From the NCBI GenBank assembly GCA_016794445.1, contig JAEUKC010000401.1:1-39629 (forward strand): a DNA stretch of 39,629 bases, in the 5' to 3' direction. The notes below the pieces were generated by a model that worked only from the letters and a program-made list of their open reading frames with translations, made no database searches and was not told where the DNA came from. The stretch is from JADJMO01 sp016794445. Lineage in GTDB: Bacteria; Myxococcota_A; Polyangia; Polyangiales; JADJMO01. Shown in pieces: positions 1 to 8,317 of the stretch (position 1 is the stretch's first letter; every line of letters begins with the position of its first letter). A program made the translations under genes and the position numbers.

Positions 1-1
1 C

Positions 2-157
2 GACGAGGCGCGTCCCTCGATCCGCGCGCGCCTCGCCGACCTCGACTGCACCGTGACCCTCTGGGACAACGAGTGGTACGAGAACGAGAAGGCCCGCGCC
101 TGCCTGCACGCGGTCGAAGCCTTCGGGCGCACGCTCGCCGAGCGCGGCGTCGAGTGA
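2..157 (+). CDS. C-terminal end of an unrecognised protein (5' truncated by window edge)
   Basis: The reading frame is open from base 2 to a TGA at 155-157 and encodes the last 51 residues of a protein. The stretch is rich in charged residues and tryptophan (LWDNEWYENEKARACL) and looks helical at its end. I do not recognise a family from this fragment. It ends six bases before the stop codon of the convergent gene on the other strand, so the two genes meet tail to tail with no room for a separate terminator. Confidence 0.6.
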   Translation, partial: DEARPSIRARLADLDCTVTLWDNEWYENEKARACLHAVEAFGRTLAERGVE

Positions 158-163
158 ACTCGG

Positions 164-676
164 TCACCAGTCGAAGGCCGCCGTCGGCGTCACCGCCCGC
201 CCACCCGCGCGCGTGATCGTCGCCACGAACGGCTCCGGGCCGCGATCGAGCCACCAGCACTGGCCGCGCAGCTCGACGCCGCCGAGCGACGCCTCCACCT
301 CGCGTACCTCGAAGCCGTCGTTGCTCGCGCCCCCGTCGAGGTGACGCACCAGCGCCTCGAGCGCGCCGCCGATCGCCGGCAGCGCTCCCTCGTCGATCGC
401 CGAACGCAGCGCGGCCTCGCACCGCGCGCGCCGCAGCCGCGACGGCAGCGCCTGGGCGACCAGCGCCTCGAACACTTCGGGGTAGGTCGCGATGTCGCTC
501 TCCGAGGCGACCACGTCGACCACCTCTCCTCTGGCCCGCGTGACGAGCTCGAGAGCCGGATGACGGAGCGTCGCCGCGGCGAGGAACGCCGTGGCCTCTC
601 CGGGCGTGAGATCGGACAGGATCACCACTCCACCATCATACCGCGCACGGGCTGGCAGCAAATGGCAGCATCGCAT
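164..676 (-). CDS. hypothetical protein, about 170 residues
   Basis: This is an unrecognised soluble protein with no signal peptide or membrane segment. It has an N-terminal helical part (TPGEATAFLAAATLRHPALEL), a middle region rich in Ala and Arg, and a C-terminal beta-like stretch with WW (GQCWWLDRGPEP). The ATG at 676 gives an odd first 16 residues (MRCCHLLPAR). GTG codons at 628 or 625 would start just before the more convincing sequence VILSDLTPGEA, so the true start is uncertain. The gene diverges from the acyltransferase gene with a very short gap. Confidence 0.55.
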   Translation of the reverse strand: MRCCHLLPARARYDGGVVILSDLTPGEATAFLAAATLRHPALELVTRARGEVVDVVASESDIATYPEVFEALVAQALPSRLRRARCEAALRSAIDEGALPAIGGALEALVRHLDGGASNDGFEVREVEASLGGVELRGQCWWLDRGPEPFVATITRAGGRAVTPTAAFDW

Positions 677-717
677 CCCTGGTGACGGACGCCGCGGACC
701 CTGGCACGGTGGGCCCG

Positions 718-1818
718 ATGTCCCCGACGGCTCCCCCGCGCGTCGCCCCGCTCGACTCGCTGCGGGGTCTGGCTGCGCTCGCCGTGGCGGTGTTCTCGCA
801 CTACCAGCACTTCGGCGGCGACCACGCGCGCTACCCGTTCGCCGCCAGCGCGTGGGGCGCGTGGCTCTACGGGAACAGCTGGTTCCTGGTGGACTTCTTC
901 TTCCTGCTGAGCGGCATGGTGCTCACGCTGCGCTACCTGCGGCCGCTCGGCGAGGGCGCCGTCGGCGCGAAGGAGTTCTTCCTCTTGCGCCTGACGCGGC
1001 TCTACCCGCTGCACGCGATCACGCTCGGCGTCTGCGCCATCGTCGAGTGGCGCCTGCTCGCGCAGAAGCAGCCGCCGCTCCTCTACGGCAACGCCGACCT
1101 CTTTCACTTCTTCCTGAACGCGACCTACCTGCAGGCGGGGTGGTTCGACTACGGGTGGTCCTACAACGGGCCCTCGTGGTCCGTCTCCGTCGAGATCTGC
1201 GCCTACGCCATGTTCTTCGCGTTCGCGTCGGCGCACGGCGGCCGGAAGTACCTCTCCCGCGCCGTGCTCGGCCTCTTGCTCGGGCTCGCCATCGCGCGCA
1301 TGAACCTGTCGTACCCGTTCTTCAACCAGAACGTGTCCCGCGGGCTCGTGGGCTTCTTCCTCGGCTCGCTCGTGTGGCTCGGGGTCGAGGCGGCCCGCGC
1401 CGCGCGCGTGGGGCCCAACCTCGGCTACGCGTGCCTGCTGGCGTTCGCCACCATCGTCGGGCTCTCCGAGCTCATCGGGTACAAGGAGTTCGTCGGCATC
1501 ACGCCGCTGCCGCACGCGCTCGTCGTGTTCCCGCTGCTCGTCGTCGCGTGCCTCGAGGTGCCGATGCTCGCGCGCGTGCTCTCGCTCCGCCCGCTGCGCT
1601 TCCTCGGGGACCTCTCGTATTCGGTCTACATGGTCCACGTGCCGCTGCAGATGATCGTGCTCAGCGTGCTCGGCGCTCGCCGGGTGCCTACCGAGCGGCC
1701 GTGGGTGTTCTTCGCCTACGCGGCGGCGGTGGTCGGCCTCGCCACGCTGAGCCACCGCTACGTCGAGCTCCCGCTGCAGCGGAGGCTGCGCGCGCGCCTG
1801 CTCCCCGTCACGAGCTGA
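718..1818 (+). CDS. acyltransferase family 3 (OafA/YrhL-like) integral membrane protein
   Basis: The protein belongs to the acyltransferase-3 family, whose members transfer acyl groups from the cytoplasm to extracytoplasmic carbohydrates or lipids through about ten membrane helices. The N terminus shows the family signature PLDSLRGLAALAVAVFSHYQ, with the conserved Arg followed by a His about ten residues later. Next come FFFLLSGMVL, RLTRLYPLHA and a late FLGDLSYSVYMVHVPLQ segment typical of the family. The ATG at 718 puts the signature close to the N terminus and is preceded by a weak GGTGGG. An in-frame GTG at 682 would add 12 residues. The acceptor substrate cannot be told from sequence, because no polysaccharide cluster surrounds it. 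Confidence 0.88.
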   Translation: MSPTAPPRVAPLDSLRGLAALAVAVFSHYQHFGGDHARYPFAASAWGAWLYGNSWFLVDFFFLLSGMVLTLRYLRPLGEGAVGAKEFFLLRLTRLYPLHAITLGVCAIVEWRLLAQKQPPLLYGNADLFHFFLNATYLQAGWFDYGWSYNGPSWSVSVEICAYAMFFAFASAHGGRKYLSRAVLGLLLGLAIARMNLSYPFFNQNVSRGLVGFFLGSLVWLGVEAARAARVGPNLGYACLLAFATIVGLSELIGYKEFVGITPLPHALVVFPLLVVACLEVPMLARVLSLRPLRFLGDLSYSVYMVHVPLQMIVLSVLGARRVPTERPWVFFAYAAAVVGLATLSHRYVELPLQRRLRARLLPVTS

Positions 1819-1824
1819 CGGAGG

Positions 1825-2520
1825 TCACTCCGGGCGCCACGTCGGGTGCGCGGAGAACAGGCCGTCGGCCACGCCGATGCGCCACGCGAGGAACAGGCCG
1901 AACGCGAGGCTCACGGCGCCGGTGATGCGCGCGATGCGCCGGGGCCACGCCGTGCCCTGACGCGCGGCGGCCTGCAGCGGCACGACGAGCGCGGTGGTGA
2001 TGAGCATCATGCCGGCGATGGTGCCGATGCCGAAGACGAGCAGGTAGAGCACGGCCCACCGCGCGTCGCGGATCGTGGTGAGCACGAGCAGCGCGATCGC
2101 CGCCGAGCCCGCGAGCCCGTGCACGACGCCCACGAACAGCGACCGCAGCAACCTCCCGAGGTGCAGCCCGGACGGGGGCGCCGCCTCGGCCGCCGGCTTG
2201 TCGTGGGCGGCCGCGTCGATCCGCTCGATGGCCCCGGTGACGTTGAGCAGCCCGAGCGCGATCAGCATGAGGGCGACGGCGAACTCCATCGCGAGGCCGA
2301 GCCGCGGCGGCACGACGAGGCGGAAGAACACCATGGCGCCCCCGACCAGGAGCAGCGTGGCGGTGTGGCCGACGCCCCAAACGCTCCCGAGCAGCGCTGC
2401 GCCGCGCACGCCGCGCTCGCGGCTCACGATGGTCGTCACCGCGACGACGTGGTCCGGGTCGGTCGCGTGACGCATCCCGAGCACGAAGCCGAGGGCGAGG
2501 ATCGAGAGGAGGGAGGTCAC
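1825..2520 (-). CDS. NiCoT-like nickel/cobalt permease family membrane protein
   Basis: This is a 231-residue polytopic membrane protein. Its first helix carries HATDPDH (residues 18-24), matching the HX4DH metal-binding signature of the NiCoT and related UreH/RcnA-type transporters. A second helix has GVGHTATLL, another His-containing family motif. About six hydrophobic helices can be seen, with a hydrophilic loop near residues 100-120 (ERIDAAAHDKPAAEA). The start is a GTG at 2520. No urease, hydrogenase or cobalamin genes lie nearby, so whether it moves Ni, Co or another metal is open. It converges on the acyltransferase gene with a 6-bp gap. Confidence 0.75.
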   Translation of the reverse strand: MTSLLSILALGFVLGMRHATDPDHVVAVTTIVSRERGVRGAALLGSVWGVGHTATLLLVGGAMVFFRLVVPPRLGLAMEFAVALMLIALGLLNVTGAIERIDAAAHDKPAAEAAPPSGLHLGRLLRSLFVGVVHGLAGSAAIALLVLTTIRDARWAVLYLLVFGIGTIAGMMLITTALVVPLQAAARQGTAWPRRIARITGAVSLAFGLFLAWRIGVADGLFSAHPTWRPE

Positions 2521-2612
2521 CGGTGTGGACCCGAAGAGGGGCCGAGGACCATACTCCGTCGCGGCGCCGTCGTCGCTCGGGGCCCAGCCGTGGACGCTGC
2601 TAGCCTCACCCG

Positions 2613-4430
2613 GTGGCCCCGTCCGACAACCCGCTCCTCGACGACCGCACCGTCACCTTCCTGCTCGACGAGGTGCTCGATCTGCGCGCGCACCTCGCGG
2701 CGATCCCCTACTTCGAGGGCCACGATCGCGAGGGGGTCGAGGTGCTCCTCGACATGGTGCGCAAGCTCGCGCGGCGCGTGCTGTACCCGACCTACAAGGC
2801 GCAGGACGAGCAGCCACCCGCGTTCCGCGACGGCCGCGTGCACCTGCATCCCAGCTTCCACGCGGCGTGGCCGGCGCTCGTCGAGACCGGCCTGCTCTCG
2901 GCGACCCGCCCCGTCGAGCACGGCGGCCAGCAGCTGCCGTTCGTCGTGCACGCGGTCGCGGCGGCCTACCTCGGCGCGGCCAACCTCAACCTCGTGGGCC
3001 TCGCGATGCTCACCACCGGCGCCGCCCACCTGATCGAGGCCTTCGGCGACGACGCGCTGCGCGCAGCGTGGATGGCGCCCCTCTACGCCGGCACCTGGAC
3101 CGGCACGATGGCCCTCACCGAGCCCCAGGCCGGCTCGAGCCTCGCGGACGTGGAGACGACCGCGCGCCGCGCCGAGGACGGCAGCTACCGCGTCCGCGGC
3201 AGCAAGATCTTCATCAGCGGCGGAGACCACGATCTCGGCGGCAACGTGGTGAACCTCGCGCTGGCGCGCATCGTGGACCCCGATGGCCACGCGATCCCGG
3301 GGACGCGCGGCCTCTCGCTGTTCGTGGTGCCCCGCCTCCGCCTCGAGGGCGGTGAGCTCGTGGACAACGACGTGGTCACGACGCAGGTCATCCACAAGAT
3401 CGGCTGGCGCGGCTTGCCCTCGATCGCGCTGTCGTTCGGCGACCGCGACGACTGCCACGGCTACCTCGTGGGCCCGCCCGGGCGCGGGATGCCGCAGATG
3501 TTCCAGATGATGAACGAGGCGCGCGTGGGCGTGGGCGTCGCGGCCACGGCCACCGCGTCGGCCGCGTACCACGAGTCGCTCGCCTATGCCTTCGCGCGCC
3601 CGCAGGGTCGCGACCCGCGCCACCGCGACGGGGGGCCGCAGGTGCCGATCGTCGCCCACGCCGACGTGCGCCGCATGCTCCTGCGACAGAAGGCGATCGT
3701 CGAGGGCTCGCTCGCGCTGTCGCTCACGGCGGCGCGCCTCGTCGACACGGCCGCCCACCACCCCGACGACGCCACCCGCAAGACGAGCCAGCGCTTGCTC
3801 GACCTGCTCACCCCGATCGTCAAGAGCTTCCCCGCCGAACGCGGGTTCGAGTCGGTCGCGCTCGCGCTGCAGATCCACGGCGGCTATGGCTACTCGAGCG
3901 AGTACCCGGTGGAGGCGTGGCTCCGCGACCAGAAGCTCAACTCGATCCACGAGGGGACCACGGGGATCCAGGGGCTCGATCTGCTCGGGCGCAAGGTGGT
4001 GGCCGGGGGCGGTGAGGCGCTCTCCCTGCTGCTCGCCGAGCTCGCGGCCACGGCGGCGCGGGCCGAGGCGGCGGGCGTCGACCCGGCGTGGTGCGCGGCC
4101 CTGCGCGCGGCGGGCGATCGCCTCGCCGCGACGACGATGGCCCTCGGACAGCGGGGCCTCGGGGGCGACGTCGAGGGGATGCTGCTGCACTCCCACGACT
4201 TCCTCGAGCTCGCCTCGATCGTTGTCATCATGTGGCAACATCTCGGGCTCGCGGCGGCGGCGCAGGCGGGCCTCGCGCGCGGTGGCCCGCAGACTCCCGC
4301 GTTCTACGAGGGGAAGCTGCGCGCGGCGCAGTACTGGGTGACCCACGAGCTCCCCCGCGTCGACCACCTGGCCGACCTCTGCGTGCGGGCCGAGGGGAGC
4401 TACGCCGCGGTCGCCGACGGGTCCTGGTAA
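2613..4430 (+). CDS. acyl-CoA dehydrogenase, long (about 600 residue) subfamily
   Basis: This is an FAD-dependent dehydrogenase that would oxidise an acyl-CoA thioester at the alpha-beta carbons and pass electrons to ETF. The length of 605 residues matches the subfamily that includes 3-methylmercaptopropionyl-CoA dehydrogenases and FadE-like enzymes. The flavin-binding segment MALTEPQAGSSLADV lies near residues 168-182. The KIFISGG strand follows at about residues 200-206. SIHEGTTGIQ carries the probable catalytic base Glu447. A C-terminal helical extension (after about residue 460) is typical of the long forms. The start is a GTG at 2613, and no strong ribosome binding site is visible. No ETF or other beta-oxidation genes are adjacent, so the substrate is not assigned. 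Confidence 0.92.
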   Translation: MAPSDNPLLDDRTVTFLLDEVLDLRAHLAAIPYFEGHDREGVEVLLDMVRKLARRVLYPTYKAQDEQPPAFRDGRVHLHPSFHAAWPALVETGLLSATRPVEHGGQQLPFVVHAVAAAYLGAANLNLVGLAMLTTGAAHLIEAFGDDALRAAWMAPLYAGTWTGTMALTEPQAGSSLADVETTARRAEDGSYRVRGSKIFISGGDHDLGGNVVNLALARIVDPDGHAIPGTRGLSLFVVPRLRLEGGELVDNDVVTTQVIHKIGWRGLPSIALSFGDRDDCHGYLVGPPGRGMPQMFQMMNEARVGVGVAATATASAAYHESLAYAFARPQGRDPRHRDGGPQVPIVAHADVRRMLLRQKAIVEGSLALSLTAARLVDTAAHHPDDATRKTSQRLLDLLTPIVKSFPAERGFESVALALQIHGGYGYSSEYPVEAWLRDQKLNSIHEGTTGIQGLDLLGRKVVAGGGEALSLLLAELAATAARAEAAGVDPAWCAALRAAGDRLAATTMALGQRGLGGDVEGMLLHSHDFLELASIVVIMWQHLGLAAAAQAGLARGGPQTPAFYEGKLRAAQYWVTHELPRVDHLADLCVRAEGSYAAVADGSW

Positions 4431-4449
4431 CTGCCAGTTCCTGCCATGC

Positions 4450-5559
4450 TCAGTCGGCGCACGGCCGCCCGACGAGGCGGGTCGAGAACACGCGCTTGGG
4501 CCCGGTGAGGAGCGCGACCTCGCCGACGAGGCCCCACGCCGCGCCCTCGAGGTGCCCGTCGCCCCAGCCGACGTCGATCTGGTCCTCGGGCAGCGACGGC
4601 ATGGCCGTCCAGGCGCCGAGCGTGCCGTCGGCGGCCACGTCGGCGGCGAACACCTTCGCGCCCCGCACCGTGAACAAGGTGCGCCCCTTGACGAACAGGT
4701 CGCCGCGCTCGTTCCCCGTGCCGGCCGGGAGCGGGCCGACCGGCGTCCACGCGTCGAGCGCGCCGTCGGGGTGCGCCGCGGCGCGGAACAGGCTGCTCGC
4801 CGCGGACTCGCCGGTGAACACGAACCCAACGGTCTTGCCCGCGACGAACACGCTCTTGCCCGGTCTCGCGGCCGGGTGCTTGCCGAGGGGCGCGCTGAAC
4901 GCGCTGCCGATCGGGACCGCCGAGCGCGAAACGTCGGGGCGGTAGGCGTACGGCGTGAAGCTGAACCCGCCGAGGTGGAACACCCACTTCGCGCCGCCCG
5001 CGAACGGCGCGTAGACGGCCGTGTCCCAGACGAACTGGGCGCCGCCGAACGACGTGCTGGTGCTCTTCTCGAGGAGCACCACGTCCCCGGTCATCTTGCC
5101 CGCAGCGTCGAACGGGTAGCGCGCGATGTGCCCGTTGCGGAAGTGGAACGCCTCGCCGTCGACGACGATCGCGGTGTAGCCGTGCGGTCCGCCGCCGTGG
5201 TCGGGCGACGCCGCGAACCACGGCGACAGCGCGCCGTCGGCGCCGACCCGGGCCGCCTGCAGCACGCGATCGCCGCTGCCCGCGACGTTCATGGTGTGCA
5301 CGTAGTAGACGCCCGCCCGCGCGAACGACGGCAGGGGGTGCGAGACGTGGCCCGCGTCCGCGAAGGTGGCGCTCGCGACCCACGCCCCCGCGCTCCAGCA
5401 CTCGCTCGGCGTCGGCGCCTCGGCCTCCACGGCGTCGACCGCGTCCGTGCTCCCCTCGACCGCGGCGTCGGCGACGTCCGCTGTCGCATCCGCGACGATC
5501 GCGTCCTCGCCGGCCCCCGCACAGGCCACGAGCAGCGCGGGGGCGAGGCGACGCACCAT
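4450..5559 (-). CDS. predicted secreted lipoprotein of unknown function
   Basis: The N terminus MVRRLAPALLVACAGAGED has a short signal with lipobox LVAC, giving a lipidated Cys13. A low-complexity Ala/Asp/Val/Glu linker (about residues 18-50) follows. The rest alternates short beta-like stretches with repeated phrases such as DGALSPWFA, DGALDAWTP and DGTLGAWTAMPSLP, each a D-G-x-L-x-x-W motif. This suggests a beta-propeller of about 300 residues displayed at the cell surface or in the periplasm; that is inference from the repeat pattern. The start lies only 23 bp from the divergent methyltransferase start, so its promoter must overlap that gene. Confidence 0.75.
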   Translation of the reverse strand: MVRRLAPALLVACAGAGEDAIVADATADVADAAVEGSTDAVDAVEAEAPTPSECWSAGAWVASATFADAGHVSHPLPSFARAGVYYVHTMNVAGSGDRVLQAARVGADGALSPWFAASPDHGGGPHGYTAIVVDGEAFHFRNGHIARYPFDAAGKMTGDVVLLEKSTSTSFGGAQFVWDTAVYAPFAGGAKWVFHLGGFSFTPYAYRPDVSRSAVPIGSAFSAPLGKHPAARPGKSVFVAGKTVGFVFTGESAASSLFRAAAHPDGALDAWTPVGPLPAGTGNERGDLFVKGRTLFTVRGAKVFAADVAADGTLGAWTAMPSLPEDQIDVGWGDGHLEGAAWGLVGEVALLTGPKRVFSTRLVGRPCAD

Positions 5560-5582
5560 GCTGGGAGCGTATCATCGGCGGG

Positions 5583-6296
5583 GTGAGCCCTCGCGATCGC
5601 TTCTCTCTGGTGGGCCACGCGGCGATGCCGTTCATGAACCCGCTGACCGAGGCCGAGCTCCTCGCGCTGCTTTCGCCCGCCGCGCTGACCGCCGGCGCAC
5701 GCACCCTCGATCTCGGGGGTGGGCGCGCCGATCTCTCGCGGCTCCTCGCCGAGCGGTTCGGGTGCGAGGCGACGAGCGTCGACGCCTCCCCCGGCGCGAC
5801 CGAGGCCGCGCGCGCGCGCACCCGACACCTCGGGGGCATCGAGCTCCACACACTCGACGCCCAGACCTACCTCGCGCGCGCGCGACCGACCGGGCTCGCG
5901 CTGGTCACGGTGGTCGGCGCCGTCCACGCCTTCGGCGAGGCCCTCGAGGGCTGGCGTCGGGCCCGCACGGCGCTCCGACCCGTCGCGATCCACACCCTGC
6001 TCGCCGAGCTGGTCGCCACGGGCCCCCGCGCCGAGAGGGCCTTCGGGGTGGCGCGCGCGGCCGACGTCGAGGCGCTGCTGTCGGCCGACGCCGCGGCCTC
6101 GATCCACCTCGGGCCCGACCGCGTGCTGGCCTACGAACGTGCCTGGTGCGCGAGCCTGGCCGCGTTCCTCGAGGCCCACCCCGGCGACCCGCGCGAGGCC
6201 TGGGCGCGGGAGCGGATCGCCTGGACCGAGGCGCCCGACCTGCGCGCCGCGCGGGCCGAGCTCGAGTTCCGCGCGTGGCTCGTGCGGTCTCGCTAG
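5583..6296 (+). CDS. class I SAM-dependent methyltransferase
   Basis: Residues 42-54 read LDLGGGRADLSRL, the glycine-rich motif I of class I S-adenosylmethionine methyltransferases. TSVDASPGATEAAR is the following acidic beta-2 end, and LALVTVVGAVHAFG fits motif II. The upstream phrase FSLVGHAAMPFMNPLTEAELLALL resembles the N terminus of a methyltransferase subgroup that begins with a conserved His and PLSE-like motif, which supports the GTG at 5583 over the internal ATG at 5625. The substrate is unknown. The TAG stop at 6294-6296 overlaps the stop of the convergent zinc-ribbon gene. Confidence 0.82.
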   Translation: MSPRDRFSLVGHAAMPFMNPLTEAELLALLSPAALTAGARTLDLGGGRADLSRLLAERFGCEATSVDASPGATEAARARTRHLGGIELHTLDAQTYLARARPTGLALVTVVGAVHAFGEALEGWRRARTALRPVAIHTLLAELVATGPRAERAFGVARAADVEALLSADAAASIHLGPDRVLAYERAWCASLAAFLEAHPGDPREAWARERIAWTEAPDLRAARAELEFRAWLVRSR

Positions 6297-6808
6297 AGCG
6301 GAGTCTCGGCGACCATGCCCCAGAGGCCGGTCAACATCGACCAGATGCGCGTGGCCGAGGGCGCCGTCGGCGTGCCGGTCCACGAGTGCTTGCTGCCCGC
6401 GAGCTCGAGATCGTAGCGGCGCCCCTCGGACGCATCGCCGGTCGCGCCGGTGAAGGCCTCGAGGGCCCGCGAAGCGACCAGCGAGCGCCACGCCGAGACG
6501 GTGGCGCGGCTCGCGTGGCCGGTGACGAGGATCATGTCTCCGTCGAGGGCGCGCAGCTCCATCCGGCCGTCTTCGAGGAGGAGGAGCGTCTGACCGACGA
6601 CGCCGTTCGACGCGGACTCGATGCGAGAGAGCGACAGGATCGGCGTGGCGCGCTGGGGCTCGCTCAGGGGGACGCTGTGCGGCGACTCCTCGGCGCCGGC
6701 ACCCAGCGAGACGTGCGTGCCACAGATCGCGCACCGCACCCTCCTCTCTGCGGAGGAAGTCCCCGGCGCGAAGCAAATCGCGCCGCACGAGGGGCAGGGC
6801 ATCTTCAT
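6293..6808 (-). CDS. zinc-ribbon protein of unknown function
   Basis: With the ATG at 6808 the protein is 171 residues and opens with MKMPCPSCGAICFAPG followed by VRCAICGTHV. The four cysteines (5, 8, 26, 29) form a CxxC-x17-CxxC zinc ribbon of the kind found at the N termini of many deltaproteobacterial regulatory or membrane-associated proteins. The remaining 135 residues form an alpha/beta domain (TLLLLEDGRMELRALDGDMILVTG) with no family I recognise. The frame stays open far upstream, but the residues there (EHHGERREAEQRLVVDHHEG) look like antisense of the next gene, so the Met directly before the zinc ribbon is the best start. Confidence 0.72.
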   Translation of the reverse strand: MKMPCPSCGAICFAPGTSSAERRVRCAICGTHVSLGAGAEESPHSVPLSEPQRATPILSLSRIESASNGVVGQTLLLLEDGRMELRALDGDMILVTGHASRATVSAWRSLVASRALEAFTGATGDASEGRRYDLELAGSKHSWTGTPTAPSATRIWSMLTGLWGMVAETPL

Positions 6809-6937
6809 GAGTGCCCACAGAGTGGCGGGCGGTGACCGCTGGGTCAACGACAAGCGTACGGCGTGCGCCCGTGCTAGGGTCGCCGCTCCCGCTCGCACGA
6901 ACTCCTTTCGCGCGCCGGCTTTGTGCGAAAGAGATTC

Positions 6938-7129
6938 ATGACTGGTTCGATTCGTTACTCGCTGCGCTCCACCCACGGCACCGATTCCCTCGCTGGCTGC
7001 GAGGTCGAGGTCGCGAGCGACGGCAGCGCCCTCGTGGTGGTCGACGACGAGCCGCTGTTCCGCTTCGCGTCGCTCGCCGTGATGCTCGCGCAATACGGGC
7101 TCGTGCGCGGCGACGTCAACGCGGCCTAG
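6938..7129 (+). CDS. small hypothetical protein, 63 residues
   Basis: This is a short acidic protein, MTGSIRYSLRSTHG..., with the predicted beta-rich stretch GCEVEVASDGSALVVVDDEPLF and a helical end (ASLAVMLAQYGLV). The ATG at 6938 gives a sensible N terminus; a GTG at 6923 would add five basic residues. It sits in a 130-bp gap opposite the zinc-ribbon gene and overlaps the 3' end of the convergent PPOX gene by 14 bp. No family is recognised. Its codon use matches the surrounding genes, which favours a real gene. Confidence 0.5.
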   Translation: MTGSIRYSLRSTHGTDSLAGCEVEVASDGSALVVVDDEPLFRFASLAVMLAQYGLVRGDVNAA

Positions 7130-7727
7130 CGCGCTTCTTCGGTTCGCTCGGCTCGAGCGGCAGCGCCGGCAGGCCGTCGATGCTGCGCGCGTTCTTCGCG
7201 CTCTGGTACTCGGCGATCGCGGCGACGCCGCCGGCGCGCAGCTTCTTGCGACCCCACGCGGCCATCTGGGGGCGCTCGCCCACGTAGTCGAGGCGGGGCA
7301 CGCCGTAGCCGCACGAGTCGCTGATGCGGTCGAGCCGCACCACGACCATCGCGCGCCGCGCCTCGGGCAGGCCCGCGTCTTCGAACTCGTGCGCCGCGAG
7401 CAGCGCGGCGAACGCCGGGTCGGTCGGCTCGAGCACCTCTCCGCGGCCGTGCAGCCGGACGATCCGCGGCGGCCCCGCGAACGCGCACAACATGACCACG
7501 ATGCGCCCGTTCTCTCGCAGGTGGGCGATGGTCTCGGCGCTGCTGCCCACGACGTCCAGGTAGGCCACGGTCTTCGGATCGATCACCCGGAGCGACCCGA
7601 TGGGGCCCTTGGGCGAGACGTTGACGTGCCCGTCGTCGGCAAGGGGCGCGGTGCCCACGAAGAACAGCGCTTGCTTGCGGATCCACGCGCCGAGCGCGCG
7701 ATCGATGCCCGGGAACACCTTGCTCAC
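7116..7727 (-). CDS. pyridoxamine 5'-phosphate oxidase-related, FMN-binding protein
   Basis: This 203-residue protein has the split-barrel signature of the PPOX-class flavoproteins: FFVGTAPLADDGHVNVSPKGP near residues 22-42, then VAYLDVVGSSAETIAHLRENGRIVVML and PPRIVRLHGRGEVL. Members bind FMN or F420 and reduce or oxidise diverse small molecules. The C terminus is a basic tail (EPKKRARPR). The start is a GTG at 7727, nine bases after the stop of the upstream haem lipoprotein gene, so the two are probably co-transcribed. The substrate is not inferable. Confidence 0.85.
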   Translation of the reverse strand: MSKVFPGIDRALGAWIRKQALFFVGTAPLADDGHVNVSPKGPIGSLRVIDPKTVAYLDVVGSSAETIAHLRENGRIVVMLCAFAGPPRIVRLHGRGEVLEPTDPAFAALLAAHEFEDAGLPEARRAMVVVRLDRISDSCGYGVPRLDYVGERPQMAAWGRKKLRAGGVAAIAEYQSAKNARSIDGLPALPLEPSEPKKRARPR

Positions 7728-7736
7728 GCCCGCAGG

Positions 7737-8282
7737 CTAGCGCGGCTCGATCTCCGCATAGAACACCCCGCGCAGCTCCCCGAGCGCGTAGCCCGTGGCG
7801 GCGTCCTTCGGATAGCGGGCGAGCGCTGCCTTGACCGAGGGAGCCACCGCGGCGCCGTGGCAGGCGAGGCACGGGGCCTGGATCCAGATCGCCTCGGCGT
7901 AGCCGTAGCGGCCGCCGCCGAGCGCGACCGTCTTCTTGGTCTCGCTGCCGCTCGGCGCCTTCTCGAACTCGGCGAGGACGGGCCCGAGCCAGGCCTTCGG
8001 CGCGTTGTCGGGGTTGCGGAGCTTGCTCGAGGTGCGACCCACGGCGACCCCGTCCTTGCTGGCGCTCCTGGCGAGCGATGGCGCGGCCGACGCGCACACC
8101 TCGACCGCCTTCTCGGGGCCGTCCTTCAGCGCGCCGAGGAGGGCCTCCTTGAGCGAGGCCTTGAAGGGCGCGAGCGCCGCGCGCGCGCGTTCTTCGGCGG
8201 CGGCCGGACCCGCGTCGACCGGCGCTGCCGCCTTGCACCCGAGGAGCACCGCGAGGGGAACGATCGCCACGGCGAGACGCAT
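7737..8282 (-). CDS. DUF3365 (Tll0287-like) haem-binding lipoprotein
   Basis: The 181-residue protein starts MRLAVAIVPLAVLLGC, a signal peptide with lipobox LLGC and lipidated Cys16. The mature part shows the DUF3365 hallmarks: a conserved helix with GRTSSKLRNPDNAP (about residues 82-95), a single c-type haem motif CLACH at 138-142, and the end GYALGELRGVFYAEI. Proteins of this family bind one haem and are proposed to act as redox or gas sensors on the outer face of the membrane. It stands alone here rather than fused to a kinase. It lies between a DUF4304 gene and the FMN-binding gene on the same strand. Confidence 0.78.
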   Translation of the reverse strand: MRLAVAIVPLAVLLGCKAAAPVDAGPAAAEERARAALAPFKASLKEALLGALKDGPEKAVEVCASAAPSLARSASKDGVAVGRTSSKLRNPDNAPKAWLGPVLAEFEKAPSGSETKKTVALGGGRYGYAEAIWIQAPCLACHGAAVAPSVKAALARYPKDAATGYALGELRGVFYAEIEPR

Positions 8283-8317
8283 GATCGTGAGAGCCAGCCC
8301 AGGGCGCCGACGGTTCG

